Source of the DNA: Solanum dulcamara
Lineage: Eukaryota; Streptophyta; Magnoliopsida; Solanales; Solanaceae
Direction: 5' to 3'
Assembly (NCBI RefSeq): GCF_947179165.1
Contig: NC_077239.1
Coordinates: forward strand, 65,633,134-65,697,133
DNA length: 64,000 bases
Shown here: positions 1-11,000 of the stretch, in pieces
Position numbering within the stretch: the stretch's first letter is position 1
Layout: the number at the start of each line of letters is the position of its first letter
Program-made: the position numbers and the translations under genes
The notes under the pieces: model-generated
What the model saw: the letters and a program-made list of their open reading frames with translations, nothing else
Database searches by the model: none
What the model was told of the DNA's origin: nothing

Positions 1-2242
1 ATATCTTCATGGTTAGATAAAGAGTGATTAATAAATTAATATTATATGGTATGTCACATTTTAAGTGCTCAAGGTTAATATTTTAAGTTTTGAAGTTTAG
101 CGGGTTGCAAAATAAAAGTTGGCAAAAATTATCGTAAGTTCCTTTTAAAATTTTCTCTAAAATTTAGGTCAAATGTATTGTAGGTTTTATCCCAATATAT
201 AAAGGGTTATGAGGCCCACGACCTATCAAATCAAAGGTTTACGAGTCTGTTTTTCAACATGTCAAACCGTTTATCCATACACCTTCAGAATATGGAGATA
301 TTCACATTTTCGTAAGGCTGCACAAGCAAGCACGTGAAGTGGGCCCATGGGTCAGTTTAGCTTTATATAAACAAACCACCTCCATTTTCTTTTTCATTTC
401 CACGACTCCAGCAACCAAAATACAAAGAATTACCATCCAAATTTATAAAATATTCTTTAGATCTTGGTTATCTCATCTTGCAAGCTTCATGGAAGTTATT
501 AGCGAGCTCGTCATTTTGGTATAGTTTTCTTTGTGGATTGTGTGGCGTAGCTCCGTGGGGGTTGTGGCAGTAGAGGTTTGCTGCATTGTGAGGGTTAGAG
601 TTGTATTAGGAGCCTAAGATCAAAGGTAAGATGCTCTTTTTGTTGATTTTAGCTTCGATAAGTAGCAAATGGTAATTTGCGACAAAAATCCACATCTTTT
701 ATCGAATTGTTGTGGTACCTTATATTCGTGGGTTGATTGCAAACATGTCATGTTGTAGTATCAGGAAGGAATTTGGAAAAAGTCAATAGGCCACGTGAAT
801 TCATCGAAAAAGGTATGTTAAAGTTATTTCCTTCTTTTGACATATTTTTTAAAGCGTAGAAGTAATATAGAAAGGCCGATGTTATCGTTGATCTACTCGT
901 AGCAGTGATTATTAGTTGTTGGCTGCTTGAGTTGTTATAATTCTATATTGTCGAGATTCTTATTTAGTTAATAGCAGCACTATGTTGGGCACAACTTAGA
1001 GGCTATTTGCATAGGTTGCTTATAGCTAAATTGCTCGTTTTTAGCTTATTGAATTATTATTGTTGCCCTTAGGGCTATTGTGGTTAGCCGCAGGGATGTA
1101 ATTGTTTCCTAAGAAGGTTATATGTTGCCTATGAGGCTATATTAATGCCTGAGAAGGCTATGTGCTGCCTCTAGAGTTATGATGTTGCCTGAGAAGGTTA
1201 TGAGTTGCCTACGGGGCTATATTGATGCATGAGAAGGTTATGTGTTGCCTATGGGGCTATACTGTTTTCAAGAGGGCTATGAGTTGACTATGAGGTTAGA
1301 TTGATGCTTAAGAGGGCTATGTACTGCTTGTGGGGCTATATTATTTCCTAAGAGGACTATGTGACTGCCTACACGGCTAGGGGACTACCTATAGGGGTAT
1401 ATAGACTGAATTGACATTTTCTGGGCTTAGAGGGCCTAGATAGGTGGCCTTGTTTGTTTTTTGTACCTGCCGAGCTTATGGAGGTTTGGTTAGGTTGTTG
1501 TTTGATTATATTTGGTATGTTTAGATTCAGGAGCAGGTCAGTACGCTTATCTTATTCTTAATTTCCTTACCTGATTACTTTGAGTATATTATGATACCTG
1601 CTCATCTATTATATTGTCTTTCATACTTGGTACATTATTTCATACTGACACTCTATTGTCTGGGGGCACTGCATTCATGCCTACGGTCCCCGATAGACCT
1701 CCCTAGCAGCAAAGTTGAGTTCTAGAAGGTTGGCTAGCCCCTTTCTTCTGGAGCTGCCATATTTCTGAGATTTGTTAGCTTTTGTTGTGTATATTTTTTG
1801 GTAGGCCGAGGTCCTGTCCTGCCAAGTTTTACTACTTTTAGAGGCTTGCAGACTAGTGTGTGGTTGTATAGTTATTTTATGGCCATGTTGACCTAGTTTG
1901 TTGGTTTGTTGAGGCTTGTTAGCTGTTTGATATATTGTCTTGATATATACCTGCTTTTAGTTTTGGTATAGACATCATGGTGGCCTCAACGGACCAATTA
2001 GGACTTGTGTGCTAGTTGACTATTTTTTTTATATGAACTATTGGGAGTAACTGTTTCTTTTATAGATCTGTTGTTAGGGGCCTTGTCGACCGAGGGCTTA
2101 ATTTTAAGCCAAGATATGCTTGTTTTTTTTCTTGATTGTGTGTGACTGTCACGCGCTAGTAGCAAATGGTTCAATAGAGTCGGATTGGACCTGAGTTTTG
2201 GCATTAGCTGTCAGTTGTGCTCCTTGAGTTTGGGGCGTGACA
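1..2242 (+). repeat. LTR of a Ty3/gypsy retrotransposon, cut by the window start
   Basis: The right end reads ggggcgtgaca, a usual 3' terminus for Solanaceae gypsy LTRs. The part from about 1500 to 1900 has the same order of landmarks as solo LTR C at 40180-40520: a pyrimidine-rich stretch, a gggggcactgcattcatgcc-like block, a gtcctgtcctgcc block, then a pyrimidine/TTG-rich tail. A TATA-like tttatataaac lies near 361-371 and could be the LTR promoter. No TGTTACACCCC-type start is visible, so the left end is probably outside the window. Whether this is a solo LTR or part of a full element cannot be told. No protein gene was recognised in it. Confidence 0.65.
1060..1400 (+). repeat. Degenerate short tandem repeat inside the LTR
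   Basis: About 15-18 imperfect copies of a roughly 18-20-bp word occur here, of the type gttgcctatggggctat alternating with gttgcctgagaaggttat. The copies differ by substitutions and small indels, so the array is old. It lies in the transcribed part of the LTR, downstream of the TATA-like box. No function is known to me. Confidence 0.7.
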
Positions 2243-2261
2243 ATAATACTATGGTAATTTG

Positions 2262-2907
2262 TAGTGGTGTGCATTGGTCAGTTTGATTTTATGTATTATC
2301 AGTTTGGTTTATCGATTTTTGATTTTTAAATACGCTAAACCAATAAGATATTTTTTTAATCAGTTTTTGGTCCTTAACGATTCAATTTTTGATTTAACTA
2401 ATAAGAGAATACTCATAAAATCAATATATGATGTCTCAAATAATTTATCGCGATAGGACAATAATATAACTTTACATAATGCTCATAAATAGAAACAGTA
2501 GTAAATAATATAAAAAAAATTATACAAATGCAACACAAATAAAAGAATTATGACAATAATATAAATTGAAGGCTAAAGAGCAAATGTAATAATAATCACT
2601 AAGATACTGATATTAATATTTAATATTTATATAAGGTTAAAGTAGTAAATTACTATAGTGTTAATATTATCGATTTAACCAATAACGTAATATTGAAAAA
2701 TCAAAATCGAATCGATAGTCCGATAATTAAAAAAAAAAAAGGGCAGCCCGGTGCACTTAAGCTCCCGCTATGCGCAGGGTCCGGGGAAGGGCCCGACCAC
2801 AAGGGTCTTTTTATAAAATCATTAAAAACTCGCTAGCCCAATAACAATAAACTAATAACATTTTTTTCAATTCGATTTATTGGTCCGTTCATTTTTGCTC
2901 ACTCCTA
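2262..2907. mobile_element. Degraded hAT-like MITE upstream of PRP39
   Basis: The left end is tagtggtgtgcattggtc. The right end, read in reverse complement, is taggagtgagcaaaaatg. These are imperfect terminal inverted repeats of the TAGNGGTG type common in hAT MITEs. The flanking octamers gtaatttg (2254-2261) and ttaatatg (2908-2915) agree at 6 of 8 positions, consistent with a decayed 8-bp target duplication. The interior is AT-rich with repeated ggttt/atcgatt words and no coding capacity. A SINE-like fragment sits inside it. Confidence 0.5.
2733..2815 (+). mobile_element. SINE-derived fragment nested in the MITE
   Basis: After a run of A comes a GC-rich block: gggcagcccggtgcac, then ctcccgctatgcgc, then ggtccggggaagggc and ccacaagggtct. 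This tRNA-like 5' module recurs in many plant genomes as a SINE head. Only about 80 bp remain, without a clear target duplication, so it is a truncated relic. Its base composition stands out sharply from the AT-rich MITE around it. Confidence 0.5.
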
Positions 2908-2915
2908 TTAATATG

Positions 2916-3356
2916 ATTTTGAATAATCATTCAAGAAATTAAATCTTATAATTGAGATTAGATACATAATTTATCCTTCTCCTTACGAAAAAGTGCAAAT
3001 ATCCCGGGCAAGTCACTCGCGCTCTATAGACAGACTGCCGCATCATTTATTTGCCCTAATCCTTCTCTTTCCTCCATAGAACTGAAAACCCCCGAAACTC
3101 GTAGAGAAAACCTCTGCAACTTTTCTCTTAAACAATACAAAAAAGCCTCTCCAAACCCTTCGTCGACCCCTTGCCGTCCATCAGGTTAATTCATTTTCCA
3201 TATTCCCACCGTCACCTTTGTACATTCTTTCTCCGTTGTCGAAAACAATAACACCTACCTTTCTTTCGCATTCTTACTTCTACATATTCTAGTTGTAGGT
3301 TATTCACTTTTAATTCTTTATTTATCGGAAGTATTATGTTGGCTGGCAAGATTTGC
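2916..3356 (+). promoter_or_regulatory. PRP39: Probable promoter and 5'-UTR first exon of PRP39
   Basis: This is the only non-repetitive stretch between the upstream MITE and the gene. It contains ctctatagac near 3021, then a pyrimidine-rich leader-like stretch (3060-3180) with no long ORF. A good 5' splice site (cag|gttaat) falls after 3184 and would pair with the acceptor tagacag at 5007, just before the start codon. This gives a 5'-UTR intron of about 1.8 kb. The transcription start is not fixed by the sequence, and a second possible donor lies near 3298. This is an inference that needs transcript evidence. Confidence 0.45.
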
Positions 3357-4281
3357 CAAAGGCGACTCAAAAGAATGAGTGGCCTAAAGCCAAAATTTAG
3401 AAACGTGAGTTATGCTTCTTTAATTCTTTTTTATATATTTTATTCTCATAAATTCTAAAGAAATATTATATATATTATAATTTAATAATTTTTTTTAATT
3501 GACAGTAAAACAAGAATAAATATATATAAATTAGTGTATGATACATAACAACACAAATGTTTAAATCTCTCTTATTGATTATAATTTTGAATTTTTTTAA
3601 TAAAATGAAATGTTACATGAATTATCAAAATTATTCTAAAAGTATTTAAAAATTAAGACTTCATTTCATTAAATATGTCAATTAGAGTATCATTTTTTTC
3701 TTATATAATATTTCATAATACTTTAAATGATAATAACCAATATTATAGTGATTGTTATCTTTAGAAGACATTTAAAGTTAAGACATTTAAATTTAATTAT
3801 CTGATAATTTAATTAGTTTGAGTTTGAAATGTTTAATGAAACATCTCAAAAAATTAAAGACAATTGTCCAAAGTCAATATTAAAATATGATTTTAACTGT
3901 TTACAATTTTTTATTATAATTATATCAATAATTTTTTTTAAAAAATATGCTGCATAATAATTAGTAAGAGATTAGCAACAACCTATAAAAATAAATACAT
4001 AATTGTTTTATATTCTACTTAGGGTTTCTTCCAAGTGTGCTATTGGCGGTGCTTCACAATTAATATTAACATTTTAACGTATGTATGCATCTCCTTCATC
4101 TTTTGTCTGCTCAGTGCTTTTGGTTCTTCGTTTAATCGGTCGAATTTATTTCTCTTTTGCGCATCTTCGGTATGTTTTTGTATTTGAGTGAACTGAATTT
4201 GGGGGATTTTTGGTTCTTTGGAGGCCCTTTTTTGGGGCCTAAAGCCACTGCTTTAGTGGCTTTAGGGTTGAGCCGCCCTTG
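3357..4281. mobile_element. hAT-like MITE in the PRP39 5'-UTR intron
   Basis: The element begins caaaggcgactcaa and ends ttgagccgcccttg; the two ends are near-perfect inverted repeats of about 14 bp. Flanks agatttgc (3349-3356) and gtatttgc (4282-4289) share atttgc and match at 6 of 8 positions, fitting an aged hAT 8-bp target duplication. The interior is extremely AT-rich and has no coding potential. A perfect 12-bp stem with a 5-base loop, made from cctaaagccact and its complement, occupies 4238-4266 next to the right end. Confidence 0.55.
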
Positions 4282-4289
4282 GTATTTGC

Positions 4290-5007
4290 ACCCATAACCG
4301 TAGTTCGTTGGCTTGTATTTGCCAGGATTTTGTAAAGTTTTATAGTTTTCTGACCTTTCTCGAGTTTAGAGTGTAGATTTGTATTCTGATAATTGAAAAT
4401 TTTGGCCTATGAAGTCGGATTCAGGATTATAGGTAAGTGGTGCTGAGTACCACTAGTTGCAATTGGTACAATTTCATTGCCAAGTTCCAACTGCACAGGC
4501 ATACGTCTTTAAATTTCAGATTGTTTATCCAAAGCCCTGTTAGGAACATCAAATATGTTAAATTGCTCGACCTAATAATAGTAGGATAAGAAGGGGGAAG
4601 TGACTTTTTGCTTTGACTAGGTTTAGAATATAAATATTTCAGCTCTTTGTACTCTTGCCCTCTGTTGTTTTTCTTTTTGTCGGAAGTGACTTAGAGATGG
4701 TTGAAATTGTGCTGCAAGGAAGTTTTTCGTAAGCAAACAACTAGCATCTACTTGTCAGATAGAGCCTGGCTGATGGCCTTTACTGTGCATAAATATAGAA
4801 AGAAACGAGTAGAAGGAAGTGGAGAGTATATAACATTTTACTCAATATACATTCTGTGATCTTATTAAGTTTAATTAGTTATTGTACTCATTCTGTGATC
4901 TATTTATATGTATATAACAGGGAACAAATGTGTATACTGTTAATTTTTCCTTAACTTTTTCTAATATTAGCTGCTGTACTAATCAGTTTCTTCTGTGATG
5001 TAGACAG
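4290..5007 (+). other. Rest of the predicted 5'-UTR intron
   Basis: No ORF, RNA gene or mobile element was recognised. The segment is T-rich, as plant introns usually are, and ends in a clear 3' splice site (gatgtagacag) ten bases before the PRP39 start codon. A hidden extra 5'-UTR exon cannot be excluded. Confidence 0.4.
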
Positions 5008-5017
5008 GATTCAAACT

Positions 5018-8000
5018 ATGGGTGAAAGAGAAACTGTGGTAGCTCAAACCTCGTCAGTCACTGATTATATGGCTGCTGGTTATTCGTCAATAAATCCTGA
5101 TGATGCTGGTGCCCACACTTCTTCTGATGCTGGAAACGCTGGGGATCTGGCCACTTCATATCCAAATGGCCCAGGGGAGTCAGCACCTACTAATGTAGAA
5201 GCTGGAAACCCTTATACTACTGATGAAGTGTCAACCCAGCAAGAAGCTGCAACTGCTATGGCATATGACACCAGCCAGGATCTTACAGCTCTAGCAGATG
5301 CACCCGTAGGTTCATCCCAAGTTGCTGATTACGAAACTTCTGCAAATGGAAACAACACTGCTGAAGCAAGAGACATTGCAGCAGCTGGAATTGCTGAAAA
5401 TGGGATTGCATCAGACGTTCATGGAAGTTCCAATATGCATCAGCCAGAAGATGGCTTAGGTATATTTTTTAACTGTTCAGTGTCCTTGTATCATCATCTG
5501 TTGCTACTCCTGCAATTAAACTAAATAAGAACTTCATTAGATGTTAAGGAATGCTTGTCATCAATTTAATTAGTCACAAGAATCATAATACAAATACATG
5601 ATGCTAATATAAATTTCTTTAGTAGACATGTGGAGTTACTGTTTCTTTTTCTAAACAAAATCTGCATAAACAGTAAAGTTACGCTAGGATGCTGCCATAG
5701 CTCGGCTCTATGTGAATGTCTTTGGTGGTTGGTAGTTCTTTGTTTTACTCGGTATTCTTTCACATTGCCACCAGCTGCTTTCTCTAGTCGATTTCCTTTT
5801 ACTTCTTCCTGCAGCATGTTGTCTACTCAATCCATTTTGTTGTCTTTCTTAATCTTTCATCTTTTGTAAGTTTGAAATTTCCTTTTGGTTGTCCCTTTGT
5901 CCTGAATGTCAGTTACATCAACAGGTAGTGTACTTACTAGCTCTATTTTCTGTTGGCAGTTTTATCCCCTGAAGAGGAAAGATTATGGAGCATAGTAAGG
6001 ACGAATTCTTTAGACTTCAATGCCTGGACTGCCCTTATTGAGGAGACGGAGAAGATGTCAGAGGTACTTTAACTGACCTTCTGTCAAGTGGATTTGTCAT
6101 CTTGTCATTCTTCATTTTCTGGTCTTCGTTTTAAGTTTATTGAGAAAAGAGAGTTTCTTATTGTTTATATTTCAATTTGCTTTGCTTTCTGTCCAACTGG
6201 TAAGAACCTATCCAGAGAGGTACTGTATTTTCTGATCTTTTCAACAAATACACCCGACTTTCATGCTAGGGAGAAGGATAGTGTGTTGCACAAAATTTCT
6301 CAAGTACATGTAAATTTGGGTACTATTCCTGGCAAATAGTTTCTAAGCTATAAATTAATTGCCTTCTGCGAATGATTGCAGGAGCCACGCCACATAGCAT
6401 TTTGTTGCTTTACCTTATTTCTTTTTATGTTTATAGCTTTTCTTTAGCTATGCTAAATCTCCTGTACTTTGAGACATGGGGCACTATAGAGTTGGTGGTA
6501 TTCTACCATCTTTCTTCCCATCCATACCATGTGTTAATCTACTTAGGAGTTGTTTTGTTGGTGTCCATGTCCTAAGCTAAAATTACTACTGTTGCCAGGA
6601 TTGTAACCAGTGATGTATACCAGTCAGAAGAAACCATTTTTTCATTAGCAAGAGATCTAACAGTACAAGAACTGTGATGGTGTTGATGCTCTTATCCACA
6701 TTACTATATGCACTTCCCTTGTTTGGGTCCCAAAAGATTTGATCCATTTTCTTTGATTAAAGAGCTTCCTATTTCCATGAAGTCCAACTATCATATAATT
6801 GATCTTAATATGGTATATCTTGGATGATTTGCCTAACATTTAGCACAACTTAGTCATAGTTAAAGTCAGCTCTAATTTCTTTTATCTTAACGTTAAGCAA
6901 ACAAGCTCATCTACAATGTGGAGTGTGTATTTGTCTTTTGAGAACAAATTTTCTATGGATCAATAATCTTGCTAAAATAAGCTTGTGGTTGTCGATATTC
7001 TGTAACTTGTGGATACAAATTTCCTCCATGCTGGGTTTGTTATGCATTGTGAAAATATGTAGGGGAACATCTTGAAGATTCGGAAGGCTTATGATGCATT
7101 CTTGGCAGAATTTCCTCTGTGTTACGGTTATTGGAAGAAATATGCAGATCATGAGGCACGTGTTGGCTCCGTTGACAAAGTTGTGGAGGTCTATGAACGA
7201 GCTGTTCAAGGCGTGACATATTCGGTAGATATGTGGTTGCACTATTGTGTTTTTGCTATAAGCACTTACGGAGATCCTGACACCATTAGAAGGTAATGCC
7301 TTTGCTGATTTGATTTGTTCTAGTTTTATATGGGAGATCATCGGCTCAAGATGCTTATAAATTTTCTTTGTGCCAAACTATATGATCTTTCAATGCTCTC
7401 TGACCCGATTTCAGCATGCCTGCAACAGCTCTTATTCATCTGCATGGCGTAAGGTTTGTTTGGACTGCACTTCAGAATTGTATAACTGATGTGCAATCCA
7501 CGTGATTCTATGGCCTGCTTAGTAGCCATATGAATTTTCTTCAGGATTCAATTCTATTTTATGGCCTTATTCTCCCCCTTCTATTTTCCCTGTCCTTAGG
7601 GCTGTGTATAGTCCTTGTAGTTCTCCATGATATTTTGCTGTTATTAACCGTCGCACATGAGATGCATCAATAAACACATTGCCGCTGAGAAGATCTCGTC
7701 CAGTAAGGCTAAGATGCCCTCTCACTGCACCTCCCATGGACATTGTAAGATTGTTTCGAGGAAGGTAAATGCAGCATATTTGTGGGAGTGTCTGCTCTTT
7801 GAATGAATTAGTACTTCAGCTTGAACTCTCATGTACTGCATTTTCTAGAGCCCATGCAAAGGCATGTGTGGTTATTTGTCTTATAGTACACTGTTCTGTT
7901 GGTTTTTTAGGTTATTTGAAAGAGGATTAGTGTATGTTGGGACAGACTACCTGTCCTTTCCACTTTGGGATAAGTACCTGGAATATGAGTACACACAGCA

Positions 8001-11000
8001 AGCTTGGTCGAATGTTGCTGTCATCTACACACAGATATTGCAGAATCCAAATCAGCAGCTCGATCGCTATTTTGAAGGGTGAATATCTTCCTTAAAGCTT
8101 ATTTTGCATTTTCTTAGTCATTCAAGGTTCTCAGATTATCTCTGGCAGTATCATTCTGCTTGCCTTGTGGAAAATACACCATTACTTATTTAATTATGAG
8201 GAAGCTTAATCCTCGGCAGTATCTTTCATTGGTTTTGCTTGTTAAGCATCTTGCTTTTGAAAACTTACGTGTTTAATTATGGCTAAAAGTTTTAGTCTGG
8301 GTGAAGGCATTATTGTCAAATTATCACTTACTAATAATTAAGGCTCTAGCAAGTGATTAATTATAGTATACAATGTTAACCTGGGCCTGCTCTTACTGTT
8401 TATATGAAACTGTTGGAGAATTGAAGTTCCATGCTAATTTTTTAACATCCGTCTGTAGGAGCAAAGATCCTAGCTAATTCAGCTGCTGATCTTGAAATAT
8501 ATTTCAGACAAGTCAACATGTATTATTTGAAGGGTTTAATCATATGCAGTTTCAGTGTAGTGAATTCTTTTGTTGATACAAGAAAAGTATTTGATGTGAC
8601 ATTGTTCCTTTCTTGGTGCAATTCTATCTGCAGTTTCAAGGAGCTGGTGGCTAGTAGGCCTCTATCCGAGTTACGAACTCCTGAAGAAGCTGCAGCTGTA
8701 GCAGAAGCTGGGGATGAACAGATTGAGGGAGAGGTTAATCCTAGTTCTGAGCCTTCTAAACCTGTTAGTGCAAGCTTAAAAGATGCCGAGGAGTTGGAGA
8801 AGTATATCGCAATTAGAGAAGAGATGTATAAGAAAGCTAAAGAGTTCGATTCTAAGATCATTGGTTTTGAAACAGCTATAAGGAGGCCATATTTTCATGT
8901 GCGGCCTCTGAATGTTGTAGAGCTTGAGAATTGGCACAATTATCTCGACTTTATAGAAGGAGGAGATGACTTCAATAAGGTACTTGGGTTTTGGTTATTT
9001 TGTGGATATTGAGTTTCTCTTCATTTATATCTTTAGTTGCCTTGCTATACATTTATTTACAGTTAAAGTAATATCTGCTGCCTCATATGCTATATTGGCT
9101 AAACCATCGGATGAAGCATCTTTTTAAACGGGATATTGAACTTGGACTAAAGCATGGGCCATCCATTTACTTTCTATAAGGCTAAGTACTTCAAACCCTC
9201 ATTTGTGAGTCGACGTTCTGGGTTCATGATCTGTTGTATAGTGGAAAATTTGTTTTGAAGTTCCAATGTTATGCATGCAGGTGTGTTCTTATCTTCCTAA
9301 CCATGTCAGGCTAGATGGGTCCCCCCTTTTGTATTAGAGGGGCCCTGTTCCACCAGCGGAGTACTCCTTGTGCATCACTCCTTAGTCCTTTCAGTTTTTT
9401 ATGTAATTTCTTTATTGTGGTAGAGTGTTAATATGTATTAAGCCATTTGTTACTTGTGCAAGTCAGGTGGTCAAGCTGTATGAGAGATGTCTGATTGCCT
9501 GTGCCAATTATCCTGAATATTGGATTCGGTATGTTTCTTGTATGGAAACAAGTGGAAGTTTGGATCTTGCCGATAATGCCCTTGCTCGTGCCACTCAAGT
9601 CTTTGTCAAGGTAAAATCTCATAAATTTTTTCCAATTTTACCCCCTTGTGACTATATTGGTCTCTTCAACATGAGATTCTATTTGCTTTTAGGGGGCCAG
9701 TTTATGAATCATATGCATGATGGCTATTTTTATTTTTGACAAATTATTTGTCTCTTTGCTTGTCTGGATTAGCAGTTTAGTGGTTATTAACTTTTAAAGT
9801 TAAGTATTAAAAGATATTGTAAGATTTCTCTTCCCTCATCAAGATGATAACTGGCTTTTCCATTGATTGGAATCAGTAAATAACTTTTGAGAAGGTTAAA
9901 ATTTTTATGTATACAATGAGCACAAAGATGATGCCAAAAAACTTGCTAGCAAACTCAGTTCCTTTACATTACTGTTGGAAACTAAGAAATGCCAACATTT
10001 TATCCACCACTGTGTTTACATCTTCTAGTCTGCACCAAAAAGCCAAAAAGAAGATACATCTACATTTCAAGATATGAATGTTCTCATATTTGCTTTCAAA
10101 GCATTTGTAGACTCTTTCCTTACATATCACCTCTCAAATGCAAGCTGGGATCATAATTCTCCTTTATGTTCCTAATAATGCCTTATCTGTCCAACATTGA
10201 TGAAGCTGCCTAATAGTCCTAGGCATAACCCAACTGATGTGGACCATATTGAAACATGATATGTGAAGGTACATTGTAATCATAAATGATTAGCATCCTC
10301 CCCATTCTGTTCACAAAGTAGACATCTCCTAAAAGGGGCATGCCTCTTCTCTGTAAAGAATGTTGACTTAACACAGTTTCATAAGAAAGTGTCCAGCAAA
10401 AAGGGGCTACCTTGTATGGTTCCCTAGTCCTCCAAATAATGGGATCGGTATTCCCCTCTCCATTCTTTCTATATAAGAAATATCTTGACATAGAGGGTTG
10501 AGCTCCGCAGAAAACCCAAAGGCTGCTGTAGTATGGATTGGCTGCAATGATGGACAGATATGATAGATAGTTTTTCCATCTCATCAAGTAAATTGTTGAT
10601 TCTTGACAAAAAATTGTGTCCAAACTGTTACCCCTTGGTAAACTTGCTTGGATGTCTGTTATCTTTTAATTTTAGCTGAGATCACTTTTCAATATATTTT
10701 CTAGATTGGGTTGCAGATTGCTCCATCTGCATAATCAATCTGAAATGAGCAAGTCATAATGCTAATGCTACAGTGTTTCACTGGCCATCCGCTAATAAGC
10801 TTGCTTGTCTGTCATCCTGTAGTCTCTCCATTGACATTGCTCTTTAGTAGATTTCTTAGCATTGAACAGGCAGTTGTGGGTCTGGATTCAATTTAATGTG
10901 CTTGTTATTCTAGTTTACCAGTGAGGTTGTAGGCAATGCCCTCAATTGGATTTTCTTATGATATTACTGTTGGGATTCATGGAGATAAGTTCAATGGAAG

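Noticed and set aside
2274..2456. A 60-codon ORF upstream of PRP39
   Set aside because: It lies within AT-rich MITE sequence and has Ile/Phe/Leu-rich composition typical of non-coding AT-rich DNA.
6907..7341. A 144-codon minus-strand ORF opposite PRP39 exon 3
   Set aside because: No family resemblance. It covers a conserved PRP39 exon on the other strand plus intron, so it is a shadow frame.
8523..8861. A 112-codon minus-strand ORF
   Set aside because: It mirrors the Glu/Ala-rich part of PRP39 exon 5 and has no independent support.
10219..10623. The 134-codon minus ORF as an antisense gene
   Set aside because: The zf-RVT-like motif identifies it as a LINE fragment, with decayed Cys/His residues and no start or promoter evidence.
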